In this document: positions 27,593-33,331 of the stretch, piece by piece
Numbering within the stretch: the first letter of the stretch is position 1
Layout of the letters: each line of letters begins with the position of its first letter
Source of the DNA: Chloroflexota bacterium
GTDB lineage: Bacteria; Chloroflexota; Dormibacteria; Dormibacterales; Dormibacteraceae
Length of the DNA stretch: 33,331 nt
Assembly (NCBI GenBank): GCA_005887735.1
Contig: VBII01000044.1
Span: 1-33,331, forward strand
Direction: 5' to 3'
Position numbers and translations under genes: made by a program
Notes under the pieces: model-generated
What the model was told of the DNA's origin: nothing
The model's input: only the letters and a program-made list of their open reading frames with translations
Databases searched by the model: none

Positions 27593-29272
27593 TTGGCTGC
27601 GCAGTTGAAGACGGTGTTGGCGGTAGCAGCCCGGCATCGTGACGGTGTCCAAACCGTCAAGTACCTGGGGCGTCTCGCAGGCGTCGCCCTCGCCTACTGG
27701 GTGGCCGCGCGTCTCAGCTTGAACCTGGCCCTGGTTCACGGACAGGTAACGCCGATCTGGCCGCCAACCGGAATCGCCCTGGTGACTTTCCTCTTGCTCG
27801 GCCGTCGGATGTGGCCCGCCATCGCTCTCGGCGCCCTCGCGGTCAACCTCCCCCTCGGCCCTTCACCGCTTGGAGCCGCCTTCATCGCCTGCGGGAATAC
27901 GCTCGCGCCGCTGGTTTCGGCAGAGCTGCTCCGGCGTGCTGGTTTCCGCCGGCAGCTGGATCGCATGCGCGACGCTGTCGCGATCGTGGTGTTGGGGGCT
28001 CTATTCGGCATGACGGTCAGCGCCACTATTGGTAGTTCGGTGCTGACTCTCTCCGGGGTGGTGCCGATGAATAACTTCGCCTCAACCTGGGCTGTGTGGT
28101 GGGCGGGAGACGCGATGGGTGTCCTGCTGGTCGCCCCCATGCTCTTGAGTCTCGCCCCGCGGCCCGGGCTTCGTCATATGGGTTGGCGGCGGAGCGCTGA
28201 GCTGACGGCCCTGCTGGCCGGCATCGGTGTTGTGACCTACTTTCTGTTCGAAAACCAGTTTCGGATCGAGTACCTCGTCCTTCCCCTTATCGCGGTCGCG
28301 GCCTGGCGGTTTCGACTTGCGGGAGCCGCGCCCGCCGCCCTGATCGCATCGGTGATTGCGGCGTGGGCGGCGGTCAACGCCGTGGGCCCGTTTGCCTCCG
28401 AGAGCCTGCTGGAAAAGATGGTCACTCTACAAGCGTTCAACGTCAGCCTCAGCCTCGCTTCGTTCCTGCTCGCGTCGTTTGCCGACGCCCGACTACAGAG
28501 AGAGGAGATGACGCGCCTGTACGCGTCCGCGAGCCTGGCCATCGCTGCCAAGACCGGCGCCATCGATGCCGCGGCCCACGAGCTCGGTCCGCCGGTAGCC
28601 GTGCTGACCAGCTATCTGGCGATCTTGTCTAACGGCAACCTCGGGCCACCTCCGCCCAAATGGAGAGCGAGCCTGAATGTGATGGCGGACAAGGCCTGGC
28701 AGGTGAACCAGGTCATGAACGAATTGGTCGAAGCCGCCCGGATCGAATCGAAGACTCAGCCAACAAATCGTGCCTACCTGGATCTTCGAGATGCCGTCCA
28801 AAAGGCGGTCGAAAGGGCAGGGCCTCGAGTCGAGGTGAGCGGGGCGCGGATCGCGACGACTCTGGGACCCGAAGCCGTGCCAGTTGATGCCGATGCGCGC
28901 CAGATCGGTCGCATCCTCGACAACCTGATCAACAACAGCCTGACCTATGCCGCTCGTCCTCCGCGCCTCAAATTGGATGCAGTCGCCGAAAGAGGTCGAG
29001 CCGTCGTCCATGTCATCGACAACGGCGTCGGGATGTCCCCATTGGAGCGTGCCCGCGTCTTTCAGCCGTTTCATCGCACCCAGGACCCGGCATTCAGCAG
29101 CGTCCCGGGTGCGGGTCTTGGTCTCTATACGAGCCGAAAGCTTGCCGAGGTCAATCAGGGCAGGCTGTCCCTGGAGAGATCCGAGCCTGGCGTTGGGACC
29201 TGCTTCGCTCTCGAACTGCCGCTGGCTAAATCGAAACCTGTCGCGCCGTCGGCGAACGGCGGCCGGCCGTAG
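27593..29272 (+). CDS. MASE1-domain sensor histidine kinase
   Basis: Multi-TM N-terminus (TPIWPPTGIALVTFLLLGRRMWPAIALGALAVNLPLG), DAAAHELGPPVAVLTSYL, ILDNLINNSLTYA, VHVIDNGVGM, GAGLGLYTSRKLAEV. Confidence 0.9.
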   Translation: MAAQLKTVLAVAARHRDGVQTVKYLGRLAGVALAYWVAARLSLNLALVHGQVTPIWPPTGIALVTFLLLGRRMWPAIALGALAVNLPLGPSPLGAAFIACGNTLAPLVSAELLRRAGFRRQLDRMRDAVAIVVLGALFGMTVSATIGSSVLTLSGVVPMNNFASTWAVWWAGDAMGVLLVAPMLLSLAPRPGLRHMGWRRSAELTALLAGIGVVTYFLFENQFRIEYLVLPLIAVAAWRFRLAGAAPAALIASVIAAWAAVNAVGPFASESLLEKMVTLQAFNVSLSLASFLLASFADARLQREEMTRLYASASLAIAAKTGAIDAAAHELGPPVAVLTSYLAILSNGNLGPPPPKWRASLNVMADKAWQVNQVMNELVEAARIESKTQPTNRAYLDLRDAVQKAVERAGPRVEVSGARIATTLGPEAVPVDADARQIGRILDNLINNSLTYAARPPRLKLDAVAERGRAVVHVIDNGVGMSPLERARVFQPFHRTQDPAFSSVPGAGLGLYTSRKLAEVNQGRLSLERSEPGVGTCFALELPLAKSKPVAPSANGGRP

Positions 29273-29370
29273 CGCCTGGCAGAGTCGAGGCCACGCCTCT
29301 ACAGTTACTGTGCGGCCGGGTCGCTGAGGCGACGTGCTTCGATGGTGCGGGGGCAGGAGGGCGATCAATC

Positions 29371-30279
29371 GTGATTCCCAGGAGTCGCGTCCATTTCTCC
29401 CACTTGGGAACGCGTCCGCGCGTCCTGGCGCCGGTCCTGTTGGGCCAGATGGCGCGACCGGCGATCAGCATCGGTGACGCACTCGCCTCATCCGCGGGCG
29501 GCTCGGGTAATTTGCTCGCGCTCGTAGAGATCCGTGCCGGCCGCGACAACGAAGTCTTCGCCCAGGAACAACGCCGACGCGACATGCTCCGGTGGGTCGC
29601 AGGGCTGGAGTACGGCAGTGATGTCCGCCGTCGCTTGAGCGTCACTCTGCGGATGACCGCAAACGTGGCGAGCAGCATTCGCGATGCTATCGCCGAAACC
29701 GAGGCTACAAGCCTCGTGCTGGAGTGGCCAACGGTGGCAAGTCCACGCCGTCACGGATTGAGCGACTTGACCCGCCATCTTTTGTCTGACAGGGCAATAG
29801 ACATCGCATTTGTCCGCTCCAACGCTCCAACTCATGCGATTGCGCCTCGGTCGATCATGGCGTCGATTCGCGGGGGTCCGAGCGCTCGAGTCGTCGCCTC
29901 CACCGCAGCGGCTCTTGCGGATGCCTATGGCAGTGCATTGACCCTGGTTCACATCAGGACAGATTCCCAGCACCCGGACCGCTCCCGCAGGGAATGGGAG
30001 TCTTTCGAGCAGATCGTCCAGGAGATGCAGCGTCCTTCGACCGTCGTCCGACTGCATCACCACGACGATCCGGCGACAGGCATCCTCGAGGAGGCGAGCG
30101 GTCATGACCTTATCATCATCGGATCGCGCCTCAGCCCTCAGAACCCCAATGCTCTGGTGGGCCGGCAGTTTCTGCGGGTAGTCCGGCAGCTCCAGTGCCC
30201 AGTGGTGATGGTGAGGCCAAAGACCGTCGCTTTGCGAGACTCCCCGCGACCGATTGAAGCGAACGGTCACCGGGCGTGA
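29371..30279 (+). CDS. Universal stress protein-like protein, probably two USP-like halves
   Basis: C-terminal half HDLIIIGSRLSPQNPNALVGRQFLRVVRQLQCPVVMVRP; N-terminal half is weaker. Confidence 0.65.
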   Translation: MIPRSRVHFSHLGTRPRVLAPVLLGQMARPAISIGDALASSAGGSGNLLALVEIRAGRDNEVFAQEQRRRDMLRWVAGLEYGSDVRRRLSVTLRMTANVASSIRDAIAETEATSLVLEWPTVASPRRHGLSDLTRHLLSDRAIDIAFVRSNAPTHAIAPRSIMASIRGGPSARVVASTAAALADAYGSALTLVHIRTDSQHPDRSRREWESFEQIVQEMQRPSTVVRLHHHDDPATGILEEASGHDLIIIGSRLSPQNPNALVGRQFLRVVRQLQCPVVMVRPKTVALRDSPRPIEANGHRA

Positions 30280-31922
30280 GTCCGACGGAGCAGAGTCCTG
30301 CCCTAAAGGCGATCGGCCGCGACGCGGCCAGGCTGCTTGGCGAGTTCTCGCCGATCATCCTTAGCAACCGCGCTCCATTCGAGCCAACGTCAACGGGCCA
30401 GCTGGTAGCGGGGGCTGGTGGTCTAGTCAAGGCCCTCACCTCTCTTGCGACTGCCACGAAAGCCATCTGGGTATCCGCTGCGCGAACTGAGATCGAGCGT
30501 GGGTTAGCGACGTCCGGCGGACCACTCAATTCGGACAGCAACGCCGACCAATCGTTTCCGATCTTCTTCGCGCACACCGATCCGGATGCTTATCAACTTC
30601 ATTACGCGGTGATCAGCAATCCACTGCTCTGGTTCGCGCACCACTACCTGTGGAACATCGCAATCGAGCCGGTCGTGGACCAGAGCATTTACAAGGCGTG
30701 GTTCGATGGCTACCGCGTCGTCAACGCCGCGATCGCCGACCGTGGTGTAGCCCTGGGTCGCGAGTTGCCTCGCCGCCCGCTGTTCCTGACTCAGGACTAT
30801 CAGCTCTACCTCGCTCCAGAGCTCATCCGATCAGCTCTACCCGACGCCGCGATGCAGCACTTCATTCATGTTCCGTGGCCTGAGCCGAGATATATGAAGG
30901 TGCTGCCTGCAGCGATGCGTGAAGCAATTTTCAAAGGCCTCCTTGCCAACGAAATCATCGGTTTGCAAACCAGCCTGGACGTGCACAACTTCCTTCGATG
31001 CTGCGTCGAGTTGATGGGGCTGCGGGTTGCAGAAGCCGAGGGCGCGGTCTTCTTCGGCGGTCGATTGGTGTGGGTGCGCGCGTACCCGGTCTCCATTGAC
31101 GTCGATGCGATGAGGCTGCTCGGCGAATCACCAGCAGTTCGCGAGCTTGAAGCAGAGGTCGCCACGTGGCGTCCGGAGATGCTGATCGTCCGGGTGGACC
31201 GCACCGATCCATCAAAGAACTTGATCCGAGGGTTTCTGGCGTTTGAGCGGCTGCTGGAAGACCACCGCGAATTCCACGGTCGCGTCACGCTATGGGCTTT
31301 TCTACAGCCCTCACGCCAGGACGTCGACGCCTACCGGCAGTATCTCGATCTTGTCCAGTCCACGGTTGCCCGGATCAATTCGCGATTCCAGCAGGGCGCC
31401 TGGGAGCCCACCCGGCTCGAGCTTGGAGAGGACATTCATCGCGCGATGGCCGCTTATCGGTCGTACGACGTGCTCCTCGTGAATCCCATTCTCGACGGCA
31501 TGAACCTGGTGGCGAAAGAGGGCCCGGTTGTCAACCAACGTTCGGGTGTGCTGGTGCTGTCGGAGTCGGCCGGCGCCCATGAGGAGCTGGGCGGGCACGC
31601 GCTGACCATCAATCCCTTCGATGTCGAGATAACCGCGCGAGCCCTACATCGGGCACTACAGATGAGTCGCGCTGAACGAGACGAGCGATCGAAGGCGGTC
31701 AACCAGATAGTCGCAACGAATGATGTCGCCCGCTGGATTCGGTATCAGCTCGAGGACATCCGGTCGGTGACGCCGCCTGTGCGCAGGCTGTCGGGGACGG
31801 CCGAAGGGCAGCCAACGGGATCCGCGAAGGCCCTCCAGGACGAGCCACCCGGAAATGCGCCGGAAAGGCCGCCCCGCGAGTCGGTCGTCGATCTGTACAG
31901 CAACGCCGATGGGGAGCGATGA
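30276..31922 (+). CDS. otsA: Trehalose-6-phosphate synthase (GT20)
   Basis: SNRAPFE, TQDYQLYLAPELIR, FIHVPWPEPRYMKVLP, RVDRTDPSKNLIRGFLAFERLL, VNPILDGMNLVAKEGPVVN, VLSESAGAHEELG. Confidence 0.92.
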   Translation: MSPTEQSPALKAIGRDAARLLGEFSPIILSNRAPFEPTSTGQLVAGAGGLVKALTSLATATKAIWVSAARTEIERGLATSGGPLNSDSNADQSFPIFFAHTDPDAYQLHYAVISNPLLWFAHHYLWNIAIEPVVDQSIYKAWFDGYRVVNAAIADRGVALGRELPRRPLFLTQDYQLYLAPELIRSALPDAAMQHFIHVPWPEPRYMKVLPAAMREAIFKGLLANEIIGLQTSLDVHNFLRCCVELMGLRVAEAEGAVFFGGRLVWVRAYPVSIDVDAMRLLGESPAVRELEAEVATWRPEMLIVRVDRTDPSKNLIRGFLAFERLLEDHREFHGRVTLWAFLQPSRQDVDAYRQYLDLVQSTVARINSRFQQGAWEPTRLELGEDIHRAMAAYRSYDVLLVNPILDGMNLVAKEGPVVNQRSGVLVLSESAGAHEELGGHALTINPFDVEITARALHRALQMSRAERDERSKAVNQIVATNDVARWIRYQLEDIRSVTPPVRRLSGTAEGQPTGSAKALQDEPPGNAPERPPRESVVDLYSNADGER

Positions 31923-31989
31923 TATTTCGCGATAGACAACGGCGGACGCAGATTCGAGCCGCCATTTCTCAACGGGCGGCAGCGATCTG

Positions 31990-32169
31990 TTAACCCTGAG
32001 GTTCAGGGTTCCAGGCCACCATCGCGATCTCGATGTTGGAGAACACGTTTTGGATCTGCTGACCCATGGTCAGGAGAATCACGATGACCACGATCGAGAC
32101 GAGAACCAAGATCAACGCGTATTCGACCATGCCTTGGCCGCGCTCACGGGCAGTGTTGCTACGACGCAT
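31990..32169 (-). CDS. Flp-type (type IVb) pilin
   Basis: MRRSNTARERGQGMVEYALILVLVSIVVIVILLTMGQQIQNVFSNI; Shine-Dalgarno GGAGGTGA upstream of ATG 32169. Confidence 0.9.
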   Translation of the reverse strand: MRRSNTARERGQGMVEYALILVLVSIVVIVILLTMGQQIQNVFSNIEIAMVAWNPEPQG

Positions 32170-32207
32170 CGTCCGCTCACCTCCAGATTTTTTTCTCCGA
32201 TCGTCGG

Positions 32208-32411
32208 TCATCCGAGTAAGTGGCGGCGCTCGTTCAGCCTGCGTCGAAGCTCGGCGCGGCGTTCGACAAACCGCCGGTCCTCCACCCTCCGCTCGACCTC
32301 GACTGCGACCACCGTTACGCGTCGGTCGCTGGTCGAGCGCCGCTCGGCCTGACGGTGATCCACCTCACTGCGGCGTGAAGCCGCCCTCTTTTCCTCCAGC
32401 GTGCTACTCAT
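32208..32411 (-). CDS. Small Arg/Glu-rich protein in the pilus cluster
   Basis: MSSTLEEKRAASRRSEVDHRQAERRSTSDRRVTVVAVEVERRVEDRRFVERRAELRRRLNERRHLLG; strong purine-rich SD (GGAGGAGGAAGGAG) abutting the start. Confidence 0.65.
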   Translation of the reverse strand: MSSTLEEKRAASRRSEVDHRQAERRSTSDRRVTVVAVEVERRVEDRRFVERRAELRRRLNERRHLLG

Positions 32412-32426
32412 CTCCTTCCTCCTCCT

Positions 32427-33331
32427 TCAATTTGTTGATGGCGCGGTGTGTACGAAATCGGGAAACAACAGCTCGATCTCAGGCGGCATCTCATGGCCAA
32501 GCTCGTCGAGGCGCTCCAGGATGCGTGGACGGATGCCCGTCGGTGCAAAACGCCCGATCACGCGGCCTTGACCATCGACGCCGCTGCGTATGAACTTGAA
32601 AACGTCTTGCATGGTGATCACGTCTTCCTCCATGCCACTCACCTCGCTGATCTGCACCACCTTGCGGGTCCCGTCGCGCAGCCTTTCGAGATGCACGACC
32701 ACGTTGATCGCACTGGTGATCTGCGCACGGATTGCGCGGAGCGGCAGGTCATAACCCGCCATCATCACGAGAGTCTCGATCCTGGACAGGGCGTCGCGCG
32801 GCTTGTTCGCGTGCAGCGTGGTCAGCGATCCGTCGTGCCCGGTGTTCATCGCCTGAAGCATGTCCAGGGCCTCCGGGCCACGGACCTCTCCCACGATCAG
32901 CCTGTCGGGGCGCATGCGGAGCGACGAGATGACGAGGTCACGGATCGTGATTTCTTTTCCATCGAGGCCGGCGGGACGGGCTTCGAGGCGCGCCACGTGG
33001 CGCTGGCGCAGCTGAAGCTCCGCGGCGTCCTCGATGGTGACGATCCGCTCCTCCGCCGGGATGTAACCCGACAGGACGTTGAGGAGAGTCGTCTTGCCGC
33101 TGCCCGTGCCACCGCTGACGACGATGTTCGCCCTCGCCATGACACAGGCCTTCAGGAAGCCGAAAGCGCTCTCGCTGCAGCTGCCGAGGCGGACCAGGTC
33201 ACCCATGTCGAGGGGACCTCGGACGAACCTGCGTATGTTCACCAGGGGGCCGTCGACCGCAATCGGTGGGATCGCCACGTGCACGCGAGATCCGTCGGCG
33301 AGGCGAGCATCGCATATGGGGTTATCGGCAT
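32427..33331 (-). CDS. cpaF: CpaF/TadA-type secretion ATPase (N-terminus beyond window)
   Basis: NIVVSGGTGSGKTTLLNVLSGYIPAEERIVTIEDAAELQLRQRHVARLEARP, SSLRMRPDRLIVGEVRGPEALDMLQAMNTGHDGSLTTLHAN. Frame stays open to the window edge (ADNPICDARLADGSRVHVAIPP). Confidence 0.95.
   Translation of the reverse strand, partial: ADNPICDARLADGSRVHVAIPPIAVDGPLVNIRRFVRGPLDMGDLVRLGSCSESAFGFLKACVMARANIVVSGGTGSGKTTLLNVLSGYIPAEERIVTIEDAAELQLRQRHVARLEARPAGLDGKEITIRDLVISSLRMRPDRLIVGEVRGPEALDMLQAMNTGHDGSLTTLHANKPRDALSRIETLVMMAGYDLPLRAIRAQITSAINVVVHLERLRDGTRKVVQISEVSGMEEDVITMQDVFKFIRSGVDGQGRVIGRFAPTGIRPRILERLDELGHEMPPEIELLFPDFVHTAPSTN

Noticed and set aside
1-33331. CRISPR arrays, tRNA/rRNA genes, transposases, prophage
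   Set aside because: None recognised on either strand by eye; a dedicated tRNA/IS search was not possible.

Overview
High-GC bacterial chromosomal window, read by eye with the ORF track; no searches were run. Most long + strand ORFs in the track are shadows of minus-strand genes. Real content by position: (1) about 1-5.3 kb, minus strand: a tightly overlapped candidate surface-protein sorting and glycan locus. It has a gene encoding tandem MerR/BldC-like HTH + TM + GT2 glycosyltransferase + extracytoplasmic domain ending in a VPES-TM-RRRR (CTERM-like) sorting signal, then an exosortase/archaeosortase-like protease, then a UPF0104 flippase fused in frame to a group-1 glycosyltransferase. The GT2 gene carries an apparent internal deletion and frameshift that removes the expected TED segment. 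(2) A shortened dTDP-4-dehydrorhamnose reductase-like gene. (3) A large PAS/GAF/GGDEF/EAL protein. (4) A surface lipoprotein. (5) CIRCE-hrcA-grpE-dnaJ without an adjacent dnaK. (6) hemW, a zinc-ribbon/coiled-coil protein, YbaK, a sugar epimerase, a lipoprotein, lepA, rsmE, YCII, a UDG-superfamily protein, nicotinate phosphoribosyltransferase, Mrp/ApbC, DUF971 and DUF3048. (7) A sigma-70 region-4-like protein with a TM segment, a MASE1 histidine kinase, a USP-like protein and a GT20 trehalose-phosphate synthase. (8) A Flp/Tad pilus fragment: Flp pilin, an Arg/Glu-rich small protein and CpaF. No tRNA, rRNA, CRISPR or transposase was recognised. The most interesting region is the 1-5.6 kb sorting/glycosyltransferase locus.
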